Part shown: piece by piece, positions 9,020 through 17,657 of the stretch
Numbering within the stretch: position 1 is the first letter of the stretch
Layout of the letters: each line of letters opens with the position of its first letter
NCBI GenBank assembly: GCA_021464525.1
Contig: JADRCO010001081.1
Coordinates: forward strand, 1 to 22,730
Source of the DNA: Rhizophagus sp. LPA8_4_AMF
Lineage: Eukaryota; Glomeromycota; Glomeromycetes; Glomerales; Glomeraceae
Direction of reading: 5' to 3'
DNA length: 22,730 nucleotides
Made by a program: the position numbers and the translations under genes
The notes under the pieces: generated by a model
Database searches by the model: none
Seen by the model: the letters and a program-made list of their open reading frames with translations, nothing else
What the model was told of the DNA's origin: nothing

Positions 9020-10522
9020 TTAAACATTAATCTGAAATACTTCATATTCTTCTACAGAAGGATTATACTTGATCAATTTTTCATAATAAGTTTTACGACA
9101 TGAAACCGTAAGTTCACGACCAAATGTTTTAAGGTCTTCTTCACCAAATGATGGACCGTAACCAGAATAATAATATATAGCATGTTTTTCATCTACTACT
9201 CGACTTAAAATATGATTATCGATATTTCCATCATTCTCAAAAGAAAATATAAACTATCTTTAGTTTCACCATAAAGAGATACTCCTGGCAGTCCTGTGTC
9301 AATAGAAGCCCATATGATCGGATTATAACCTCCAAAAATTCTATTGCTACCTCTACTTTTAAAAATTACTATAGTATGAGATTGATTATCACAAATTTCA
9401 TGGAATTTTTTAGGAATAAAACCATCACGAGAACCACGAAGAATTAATTTGAATTCATATAAATTTCTTATCTCGTCCGTAACCTCTAATCTATCAACCC
9501 ATTTTGAGATTATTTCAACATGAACATTTTGAAATGATTCAATTTTTATATCAATACTTTTGGAACAAATTTCTTTGGTTATCTGCGGTTCTACCCTGCT
9601 ACTTGGATTATAATCATAATTCAAAAAATATTTAAATAAATCATCAAGTAATTCCTCGGGTATAATCTTTTTATATGGATATACCTTATCAAAAAATTCT
9701 TTGGGAGTGAAATCAAAAAATTTAACAAAAGGGATACATGATTGCAAGGTATTCGTTAAAGCATTAAAATTATCTTTTGAATAGCTTGAAGGATCTGATG
9801 AAAGTTCGGGATTTTGAGCAATACCCCATTTAAGTACATATTCCCAAACTTGAACTCCGCTCATTTGAAGATTATCATGTTGAATAAGAGTGGCCAAAGA
9901 TCCTACTGAAATTGAAGTAAAATCAGGTGAACTAAAAAATTTTTTCTGGTTGTTTAGACATTAAATCTGTACAAAAGTTTTGTAATTCCAAAAAAGAGTT
10001 ATTTTCAAAGCTCGTTTGATATATCAAGCTAAAATTTTGTTCCATCCAGTGTGTTTCGTTTTTAATCAAAAATGATTGTAAATGAGGAATCAACTCCTGA
10101 AGACCTAATTCACTGGCGGTTACCAAGATTTTAATAATATCCAAAGCTTCATATTCTACCAAAAAAAGTCTTCCGCTATAATATATCTGAATAAAATATT
10201 AATAAATTAAAGTTTATCTTTAAAACAATCTTATAATTGTAAACCTAATATAAATTTCTTACCTTAGAATTATTTGAAAAATTTCAGGTAAAATATTTGG
10301 TAATTTAATATGTGTTAAAGTTTCGTCTGATTTCTTTTTGTTAGTTGACAAAATTCTTCGCAAATAAAAAGAACGAGAATTTAAGATAACCATATGAGCA
10401 CGAAATACTCTCACGTAAGGATCATTACCAACTTCAATTGTAATATCATAATATTCATCATTATCATCATCCAAAATACTGAGTAAATTGTGAGATAATT
10501 TCGGCAAAAATTTATCATCCAT
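9020..10522 (-). CDS. BTB-BACK-TLDc protein with single-base frame disturbances (possible young pseudogene)
   Basis: The ATG at 10522 starts MDDKFLPKLSHNLLSILDD, the usual head of this Rhizophagus family; the in-frame ATG at 10588 only adds a low-complexity leader. The BTB domain covers about residues 20-90 (YYDITIEVG, FRAHMVILNSRS). An intron begins at 10262 (GTAAGA) and ends at 10187 (CAG) or 10176 (TAG). A BACK-like helical region follows (ASELGLQELIPHLQSFL, VQVWEYVLKWG). The C-terminal TLDc domain contains FHEICDNQ, FGGYNP and YYYSGYGPSFGEEDL, stopping at 9020-9022. The total is about 475 residues. BTB domains usually link substrates to Cullin-3, and TLDc domains are tied to oxidative-stress protection. 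Frame breaks: one extra base in the A run 9934-9939, one missing near 9251-9253, and a phase problem at the intron acceptor. With no internal stop otherwise, these are either assembly errors in homopolymers or very recent decay. Confidence 0.8.
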
Positions 10523-10562
10523 TTTAAATAAAAGAAATAAAAGAAATAAAAGAGCTCCCAAT

Positions 10563-11440
10563 TTAAAAAACGGGTTGTAGATCTGCATTCTCGGATACGG
10601 CAGATTATAAATCCGAAAGCCACATTGATTTGCCGATCGGCTGATAATCAGGATGTGGAAGTCACCTATGAAAACAATGATCCTAGTCCCATTTCCGCAT
10701 TAATGAAATTCTTAGCCAGTTAGACATTAACAATTAAGATTTAGCGCAGAGACATCACACGAATTTCTGTGCAATGTTGTAATAGCTGATCACACGGCAA
10801 GTCTGTGCGACAGTGACGAACTGTAGAAGTTGGACCGAGAAACCACTTAAGAGGCATATTCATGTCTTTGTCGAACCGCCCGTGTTATCCGCCTCTTAGA
10901 GCCGTGAACAGGAATTACTTGGCCGAATCGCTTTAACAAGTCAATCCATGGTACGTAGATTAGACACTATTACTCGTTATTTAGATTAAATTCGTCAGGG
11001 AGCTACTCCATTACAGAATGCAACCCAAGTTCTTAGAATCTTATTAAGATCACAGCTGAATTAAATGCTGAAAATAGGCGAGTAGAAGATCTTAGACAAC
11101 AATTAAGGGGTACAGAAATCAGAATTTACGATTACAGCGGTTATTAAATGAATCTCAAGGAGAGCGGGATTTGGCTATCCTGACTTATAATAATGAGAGA
11201 GATGCATACTACTATAGGGTTTGTTAGTGAATAACTCAACAGAATTTCCACATTATTACGAGAAAAATTTGCCTCTCGATCAGCATAAAGATACTCAAAT
11301 TGCTGAGCACAGGAGAAATGCTCACAGAACGATTGTACGCTATAATAATTATAAAGAGAGACGAATGGATAAGAAGGCATGCGGGTTGTGCTCTTCAAGC
11401 CCGGAATTAGAAAGGCCGATATCGGAATGTGCAGAACCGT
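10563..11440 (+). pseudogene. Unrecognised coiled-coil protein relic (Gag-like?)
   Basis: Base composition is clearly less AT-rich than the surroundings. From about 10572 a frame reads VDLHSRIRQIINPKATLICR and runs on through YENNDPSPISALMKFLAS, with a stop near 10720. From about 10905 come ELLGRIALTSQSMVRRLDT and GATPLQNATQVLRILLRSQ. A shifted frame near 11052 gives AELNAENRRVEDLRQQLRG. Then LQRLLNESQGERDLAILTYN and NERDAYYYRV follow up to stops near 11226. The Leu/Glu/Arg/Gln heptad-like pattern indicates a coiled coil. Several stops and frame changes show decay. I do not recognise a defined family; a retroelement Gag-like protein is one possibility. It is head to head with the BTB gene. 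Confidence 0.5.
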
Positions 11441-12043
11441 AAACTCTACCCTTCCTGGAGACATGCTTATATCATCTTGCCGATCATTTTCCGATCATAT
11501 ATTTCCAGATTTTAAAATTTATTGCAAAAGCCATAGATATTTTTAAAATAATGTGGCAAAAAATAATTGAAATCTAAGCTAAAGCGTTGAATAAAGATTG
11601 TTATAACACATTATTCATATGTGATAATTCATAGTTTTTTGCCGATCATCAGACAAAAATTGATGGGCGAAGATGAATATGCATGGGCGAAACTTAAAAC
11701 TTTGCACAAATATTCCTTATATTATGTAGAATCTGTAAAAAAAATAATGCAGTGATCGATTCATAATGCAGATGTTTTATTATTAGAGAATTTAATGAAT
11801 TAATTCACGAAATGAATAAGTAAATGCCACAAAAAGCTCAATAATAATGCAATTCTAATAAAATTTAATGCACAATAAATAAAAACCAATGGTAAGTTGT
11901 CTATGAAATTTGAGCATAAATTATTATGTAGAATTTTTCAATCAAAGCTAATTAACTTAATTATAACGAAGTGATAAAATTGAATAAATGATCGACAGAT
12001 GATCGACAAATGATCGTTAAAATTGTGATAAAATAGGGATGTC
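11441..12043. other. AT-rich spacer between two relics
   Basis: No coherent frame is visible. Repeated GATCGACA/GATCGTT and GCCGATCAT words occur (11479-11500, 11640-11650, 11990-12017). They may be remnants of the element that supplied the flanking coding relics. Confidence 0.4.
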
Positions 12044-12247
12044 CGCCATGCTCTTCCTGGATTATAATTAGGAATCGTTAGCTGGATAAGAAAACAAATC
12101 AGTGATCCTGATAAGTTAGGAGGGCTAAAGTACAATCTAAGTGATCATATAACAGGAATTTAGTCAGTCGGGCTTAAAGCCTTGAAAACAAAATTTATCA
12201 TCCCTGGGATTGTAAGATATATTTTGGCGAATTCTAGTATAAAATAA
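12044..12247 (+). pseudogene. Short unrecognised coding relic
   Basis: One frame runs from about 12044 to the TAA at 12245-12247 with stops only at 12065 and 12164. It reads IVSWIRKQISDPDKLGGLKY, then NLSDHITGI, and after the second stop SVGLKALKTKFIIPGIVRYI. The composition is protein-like and richer in G/C than its surroundings, similar to the relic at 10563-11440, so both may belong to one element. The family is not recognised. Confidence 0.35.
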
Positions 12248-12530
12248 ATCGTATAGCTAGCCTACTCGCCCTGGAAAATAGAATCGATTGAAAAAAACTA
12301 TTATACTGTATAGACCTGCAAAAAAAAGTGGATTACATGTTCTCCGCCAAAAATTAAAGCTAGCAGCATCTCACAAATAACACTTTTTCGGGGATACAAA
12401 AAGTTATGTTGCACGCTATCTGCTAAATGCACAGACAATTTTTCTATTCTCGGTAATTTTTTGCAAATTTGACAGTTGCCATTTCTCTATTTGTAAAACA
12501 AGCATAAACGTATTTTAGCGAAATATAAAC

Positions 12531-12724
12531 GACAGAATTTATGTAATTGAAAACAGATATTTATTTGGTATTTACTTTATTTGAGACAGATATTTACATA
12601 TTCACTTGATTAACGACAGATACATATTTGACTAGCGACAGATATTTATTTTATTAAACAGGTACTTTACTTGATTACAAACAGATATTTATTTGATTGA
12701 CGACAGAAATTATTTATTTAACTG
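12531..12724 (+). repeat. ACAGATATTTATTT minisatellite, short array (copy A)
   Basis: About eight degenerate units follow the pattern (G)ACAGATATTTATTTGATTAG, with lengths of roughly 19-30 bp and several truncated spacers. The same array in copy B is nearly three times longer. Confidence 0.8.
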
Positions 12725-13362
12725 CTAAATAAATATCCAATTGAATTAGCGTTATTAGCTTTATCAGATTTATATCTACTAATAATATTCGAGATAATTA
12801 CTGTTAATATTATTTAGGTAATTACTGTATCGTTGGAGTTCAGATAAATTTACTGCATTTGTTAACTACATCGTAAGTAGTAACCTTTATTTCAATCTAT
12901 TCCAATCAGGATTCAGACATAATTTCCAGATGTTATTGTGCAATTTCAAATTTCAAATCAACAATAACAAAAAAAGCAGGGTTTGAATGTTCTGAATATT
13001 GCCGATAGTAAACCCCTAAAAAAAAATTACCTTTATGAATTATAGATTGTTTATGGACTGATGATAATAATGGTCAAGAAAACTGAATTTTTCGATTCTT
13101 TCTCTTTTTTAATATATTCTAATTCCGATAATATTTAGGTTATATTAAAATATTTTATAATGAAATACCTAAATAATATAATTTGCATCCAAAAGTAATA
13201 CAGACGTTTTCAATAAATCTCATTTTTCATTTTTAAATTCATTATACTTTATATTTTGGATGGAATTGATTCTCATCTCGATAGTAACTCGGACAAACTC
13301 GGATAAATTCAATAAATTCTGGCTCTTGAATAGTCACTATACGAAAATTTCGGCATTTCTGT

Positions 13363-13885
13363 AACGACCCTAACATCACCACTGAAAAATGGTAGCCGGA
13401 TTTATTTGCCGGTTACACATGCCGGTTACATGATAATCACTTTACAGAATTGTAGAATTGTAATTATCGAATTTTATTTTTTTACAAATAGAAATTTGAA
13501 GAATTTGTTTTATAGTTATAATTTTGAATAATGTGCTGCGATGTGTAATATTTTAACTTTATGTTCTTTATGTTTCTAATATAATTATTCCCAGTACATT
13601 GCATAGTTTGACGATTCTAGCAATATAATATCTTTTCATTTTCTCTAATGACAAAATTTGAACGAACATTTCTTAACCATAAATATCTCCTTGGCCTATT
13701 AAGTGACTCTCCTTTTAAATATGAGTTTATAAAAATTATAGCGAAGAAAAAGAAAAAATATATTTGATTTTAACTCGATAATCTTACCTAATTGAGAATG
13801 ATTATCCAAAATCACATGTAAACGGTATGTATAACCGGCGGAATAAATCTGGCTACCATTTTTCGGTGGCAATGCTAGGGTCGTT
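13363..13885. mobile_element. 523-bp Mutator-type MITE with 9-bp target duplication
   Basis: The left end starts AACGACCCTAACATCACCAC. The reverse complement of the right end starts AACGACCCTAGCATTGCCAC. The match continues through AAAAATGGTAGCC, GATTTATT and CCGGTTA for about 70 bp with scattered differences. CATTTCTGT flanks both sides (13354-13362 and 13886-13894) as a 9-bp target-site duplication. Long terminal inverted repeats plus a 9-bp duplication is the standard Mutator-like signature. The interior is AT-rich with no transposase, so it is non-autonomous. Copy B of the host repeat lacks the element, showing that it inserted after duplication. Confidence 0.9.
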
Positions 13886-14007
13886 CATTTCTGTCGATTT
13901 ATTACGTACGTTCTTTCGCAATTCTGATCAAAACAGTCAGAACTATGAATTTGACCGAGTTCTGGTTACTAATTCCTGATGAAAATCGTTTACGATCGAT
14001 ATATACA

Positions 14008-14052
14008 CATACTGTACATACACATATATAATATATATGTATGTACAGTATG
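14008..14052. repeat. 45-bp near-perfect palindrome
   Basis: CATACTGTACATACA at 14008-14022 is the exact reverse complement of TGTATGTACAGTATG at 14038-14052. The alternating A/T centre pairs as well, with one mismatch. It is absent from the equivalent place in copy B. It may be a tiny fold-back insertion or a hairpin-forming expansion. Confidence 0.85.
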
Positions 14053-14666
14053 TATAGTAATTATGCTGAGGTGTCCTTCCAATTTTGCATTTTGAATAGA
14101 TTAATTTTTTATTCTCTTCCCCGAAAAAACAAAATTTGTAATATTTAAATAGATAATTAAGTTACAGTATCTATTAATACATTTCCAATAAAATAAAAGT
14201 TCTAGTGTTATCATTCTAAAAAATTTTTTTTTTTTGAAAATAATTTATTGACAAGATTTAAATTGATCCTTTAACTTATTAATATTAAAAGAATGAGAAT
14301 TTCCTCAAAAAACACGGCATAAAAATTGTATTAATTTTATTATAATTTTAAGTTTCAAAACGAAATATGAAAAAACACGAAAAGTATCTTAATTCGGTGA
14401 TCCGTCAGGTGAAGATTAACTGCAGGATCACCATCAGTTTACCAAAACTCTTGGTGCGGTATACCGGTTGCTTTCTTTATGCATTGATAAACCCATTCAT
14501 AGGAGAGTTGCGTTTCATCATCAACAATCGCTTGAGTTACGATTCGTGTCTTTAAATTATTGTTTGGAGTAACGAAAAGACACATGGGCGATTGTAACGG
14601 TTTTTGCAACTTGCAAGTGTTATCATCATGATAGCGTAGCTACAGCAGAATTTGATGTTCAGGACT

Positions 14667-14899
14667 AAGACCCAGAAATATATATATAGAGGTCAGGTGA
14701 TGAATAAAATTTTTTACTATGAGCTGTACGCATTTTTTCAGGGCCGGAATTATGATAATGTCAGTCAGTTACTATAATAGGAAATAAAATTCTGACTGGC
14801 ATTATCAAAAATTATCTAAAAAAGGAAAGATTTTCATGATTTTTTTGGTTCAAAATACGCAAACTCAAACCTGACCCTTTTATATATAATTCTGGGTCC
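14667..14899. mobile_element. 233-bp MITE with 9-bp target duplication, inside the transposase relic
   Basis: TTCAGGACT flanks both ends (14658-14666 and 14900-14908). The terminal inverted repeats are about 31 bp with 26 matches by eye: left GACCCAGAA...GGTCAGGT, right (reverse complement) the same blocks. An inner inverted pair, GATAATGTCAGTCAG and CTGACTGGCATTATC, adds a second stem. There is no coding frame. The 9-bp duplication suggests Mutator-type mobilisation. The ends differ from the 523-bp MITE, so it is a separate family. Confidence 0.85.
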
Positions 14900-14943
14900 T
14901 TCAGGACTTATACGAAAAAGATGAGTTAGAGAAAAAGTAACCA

Positions 14944-15115
14944 CTTACAAAACGTGTTTGGAATAAAATTTTAAAATAACCCAATGAATATCCTATGAAT
15001 ATCCGGATTTTACCATCCGGATTGATATTTAGAATTGATATTCGGATATCCGGATTTATATTCTTTGAGCGGACATATTCAGTGAATATCAACGGATAAT
15101 CCGGATCTAAGCTCT
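14944..15115. mobile_element. 172-bp insertion with 8-bp target duplication (hAT-like?)
   Basis: AGTAACCA flanks both sides (14936-14943 and 15116-15123). Omitting the insert plus one duplication joins the transposase frame exactly (DLVT to FSLTHLF). The interior repeats ATCCGGAT and ATATCCGGAT several times (14998-15104). The right end, read on the minus strand, begins AGAGCTTAGATCCGG. Matching terminal inverted repeats are not clear, perhaps from end erosion. Eight-bp duplications are typical of hAT elements; that assignment is an inference. Confidence 0.6.
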
Positions 15116-15211
15116 AGTAACCAGATCAACCTTATTGATATCACCATCATGGATCATCAATTTTTTTATCATAAAGTCTCTTGCAACTTTAGACCTTTGA
15201 CTAAAAAATTG

Positions 15212-15600
15212 AGTTTAATCTTTTAATTACTTTCAGTTATCCCTACAGAAATTGATAATAATGAGATATAAAAATTGCATGAACGTCCTGTCAAACCAAT
15301 AATATTATTATCTAATGCGGCACTTCGTTTCCAACAATAAATAAATATTTATTTACACTTTTACAGCTGTTTTCATAAGTTACGTGACAACAGTTTTTTC
15401 GAAAGTAACTCGTAAAACTCGGTAGCGGTTAAAATAAAGTAAAAACCATACCGCTGTACTCGAGAAAAATCTAATGATATAATTTTTACTTTATTCTGAA
15501 TTTACAGAGTATTGTCGGCATGTGACTTTTTGTAAATAAACAGTTATGAAAAAATTTTATTAGCAAAATTTTATGCATGATCACATGATTACATGAATTT
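15212..15600. other. AT-rich sequence upstream of the promoter-like region
   Basis: No coding frame was found. Inverted words ATAAAGTAAAAA (about 15434) and TTTTTACTTTAT (about 15484), with AGCGG...CCGCT inside, could form a hairpin. Repeated CATG/ACATG words lie at 15520-15596. Confidence 0.4.
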
Positions 15601-15615
15601 TTTGACTAACAAATT

Positions 15616-15780
15616 TATATAAATACTCCTCCATCCGAAAAATTTTTTAAAAAAATTCCTTCCTCTCTTGTTTCGTTCCTTCTCTTCCCCCCATTCTTAT
15701 CATTTCCAGCGAAATAACCTATCTTTTCATTTCTACTTCGTAGTTTTCTTATATCTTCCTTATTTCAAAAAGGTAAAAAT
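15616..15780 (+). promoter_or_regulatory. Promoter-like region: TATA box, CT-rich start zone, possible first 5' splice site
   Basis: TATATAAATA at 15616-15625 is followed by a marked pyrimidine-rich tract (15655-15700, with CTTCCTCTC and TCTCTTCCCCCC), as seen at many fungal transcription starts. TTTCAAAAAG|GTAAAAATT near 15772 could be a first donor site. No ATG-led coding exon could be tied to it. The next rightward 500 bp contain no frame, so the transcript, if any, may be noncoding or belong to a lost gene or retroelement LTR. Confidence 0.4.
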
Positions 15781-15819
15781 TATTTTATATTTTATTTAGC
15801 TTTATTTTTTATATATATA

Positions 15820-16330
15820 TCTGCTGGTTAAGATACTTTTCTCACGTACTCTCACTTTTGGTGTGGGATAGTGGTTGGGCATAGGTTCTTGCTAAAGTGA
15901 ACTCGTCTCTAGGATGATTTATAGGCAGAAGTAGATAGAGGTAAGAGATCTGTTCCTTACTGATAACACACGCTTCATCTCGGGATACCGGATCATTATA
16001 ATTTAATGGTTAAATTATAATGAGGGTTGCCGCTAAATCTTCTCTTACATGGAAGGACCATGATAAGGATCTTAATGGAGGTTGAAGGAAGTATGTTAAG
16101 TGGGGGTGTTTAGTATCTGATTGGCGGTCCATAATAAGAGTGACGTTAAATTCCTTAACCCCTATTCGTTTTCTTGATCACTATTTATAAAATTACCCTT
16201 TTACTAATTTTCGTTACAGTGACCCGTGTTACTCATACATCGGTTCTCTTTGATTTTATAGGTGTTTTTCTGATAATCGGTAGATCCACGAGTAAATTCA
16301 GGTCAATATGATTGATAATTATTATATTTT
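15820..16330 (+). other. Noncoding, relatively G-rich segment with a perfect 13-bp hairpin
   Basis: The composition stands out from the AT-rich surroundings (GGTGTGGGATAGTGGTTGGG near 15859, GTTAAGTGGGGGTG near 16095), yet all frames are closed. TCATTATAATTTA at 15993-16005 pairs perfectly with TAAATTATAATGA at 16011-16023 around a 5-nt loop. A weaker pair is GTTAAGTGGGG / CCTTAACCCC (about 16094 and 16157). It could be a structured RNA, a long leader intron, or an LTR/SINE-like repeat; sequence alone does not decide. Confidence 0.4.
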
Positions 16331-17657
16331 TAATTTTATTTATCGCTTCTATGAATGTAAAAAACCAGTTATAATATTAAAATGCAGAAAATAAAAAGTA
16401 AAAGGTAACGAATATAATCACTTAAAATTTTACTTTCATAGTGCAGATTTTTTCTAAAAAATAATTAAGTAAATTATTTATTATAAAAAAATAAAATTGT
16501 TTCCATAATTTGTCAATTTACAAGTTGAGGCAGTCACGTCTTTTTTTAGTTTTATTTTTTAGTTGGCGTTATTGTTAGAATATACAATTCTATTGTATGA
16601 ATTTCGTTAAAAAATACTAATTTTATAATAAATTTCGTGATGTTGTCGGACATAAATTTATATTATTTTCTAAAATGTTATAATTATACGATGACGTAGT
16701 TGACTAGGCCTAGAAGTTCCTTTAATAATTATTCGAAACGGACTTGCTGATAAATTTCTATATTTTTCAAGTCTTCAGGATGCTTAGAAATTTTGAATAG
16801 GCTTGCAGGTAGAGAAATAGTAGCCACTGTGAGAATAAATATAAGGTAAACTCAATCGCGAAGATTGTTACTCAATAGTGGCTTAGCAACATGTAAACTG
16901 TAATTAGAATACTTGAATATTAGCATATTGGTATTACATAGAATACATACTGTACGTATAGTAAAATTTTCGGTTAATCTAGACTTTGTTAACTTTTTTT
17001 AATATCTAAGTTAAGTACTTTGAAACGGCCTTGGTTCTTACAGATAAGTTTCTTTGTGGATAAATAATAATCATGTAATAGTAACTTAATTTTATTTTAT
17101 TTTTAATTTTATTTTCAGTTTGGAAAACTTTGAATTATTAAACCATTTCTTTATTTTACTTTTGCGCTTTTTAATTGATATAATAAAATTATAATTGAGA
17201 GTTTAAAAATAAATCGATCCATTTTTTTAAAAAACTTGTTGGTAAAATAAGTAAATAAAATTGATAAAATCAATCAATTTATGATTGCTTTTTAATTAGT
17301 GTATTGTACTTTATCGTAAACAATTTTATAAACAATCGCCGGACTATGGTTTAGAAATTATTTTATTATCACATGATTTACAAATTACGGAGTATATTCA
17401 TTTTAAACCAATTAGCGGTGCTGGAGAAATTAAGATAATGCTGTCAACAACTCGACAAATATGAACGAGAAACAATATCTTGAAAGACTGATTAAAAATT
17501 ACTTTTGAAATTGAATCACAATTAAACAATAAACGAACTTGAATAAGCAGTGAAAGATAAATATAAATTAATTTATTAGTTTTACCTTGGCAAATCTTTC
17601 ATATCTTTTTTTTTCACGCTTGATTCCTTCAATTTCATTTCATAATTTTTATCGTTT
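16331..17657. other. AT-rich intergenic sequence, no gene seen
   Basis: There is no protein-like frame outside the antisense of the next gene. An imperfect inverted pair TAGCCACTGTGAG (about 16820) and CTCAATAGTGGCTTA (about 16872) is the only notable structure. The last part is the 3' flank of the leftward gene ending at 17658. Confidence 0.45.

Larger units (their letters stand above)
12275..14403 (+). repeat. Long noncoding dispersed repeat, copy A
   Basis: This segment matches 20211-22403 in the same orientation from AAAATAGAATCGATT to CTTAATTCGGTGAT. Shared landmarks in order are: TACTGTATAGACCTGCAAAA; TCTCCGCCAAAAATTAAAGC; TGCTAAATGCACAGACA; TTCTATTCTCGGTAATTTTT; the ACAGATAT minisatellite; GTTCAGATAAATTTACT; TAATTCCGATAATATTTAG; AATAGTAACTCGGACAAA; and a TTGATCCTTTAACTTATTA tail. 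The copies differ by many substitutions and indels. Copy A carries a 523-bp MITE and a 45-bp palindrome that copy B lacks. No coding capacity was seen. Ends are estimated by eye. Confidence 0.85.
14404..15211 (-). pseudogene. MULE (FAR1-like) transposase relic split by two insertions
   Basis: The minus strand gives three pieces in one frame once the insertions at 14944-15115 and 14667-14899 (each with one target duplication) are left out. The first reads SKVARDFMIKKLMIHDGDIN (about 15195-15136). Then come SLTHLFRISPEHQILL and HDDNTCKLQKPL, where the first catalytic Asp of the DDE motif is expected. Then MCLFVTPNNNLKTRIVTQAI and DDETQLSYEWVYQCIKKATG, and finally TDGDPAV, the second catalytic Asp region. 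Stops follow ILL and EFW. The N-terminus and the part after TDGDPAV are missing; the latter is cut at the edge of repeat copy A. This pattern is the MULE transposase core, clearly inactive. Confidence 0.8.

Noticed and set aside
10523-10588. N-terminal extension of the BTB-TLDc protein from the ATG at 10588
   Set aside because: The extra 22 residues come from an AAATAAAAGA repeat and relic sequence; the family normally starts with MDDKFLPKLS at 10522.
11144-11464. Minus-strand 106-codon frame
   Set aside because: It is antisense to the coiled-coil relic, whose plus-strand frames are clearly protein-like; no motif is seen on the minus side.
14367-14555. Plus-strand 62-codon frame
   Set aside because: It is antisense to the MULE transposase core and crosses the end of repeat copy A.
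14901-15092. Minus-strand 63-codon frame rich in Ile/Arg
   Set aside because: It is produced by repeated ATCCGGAT words inside the 172-bp insertion and crosses its boundary into the transposase relic.
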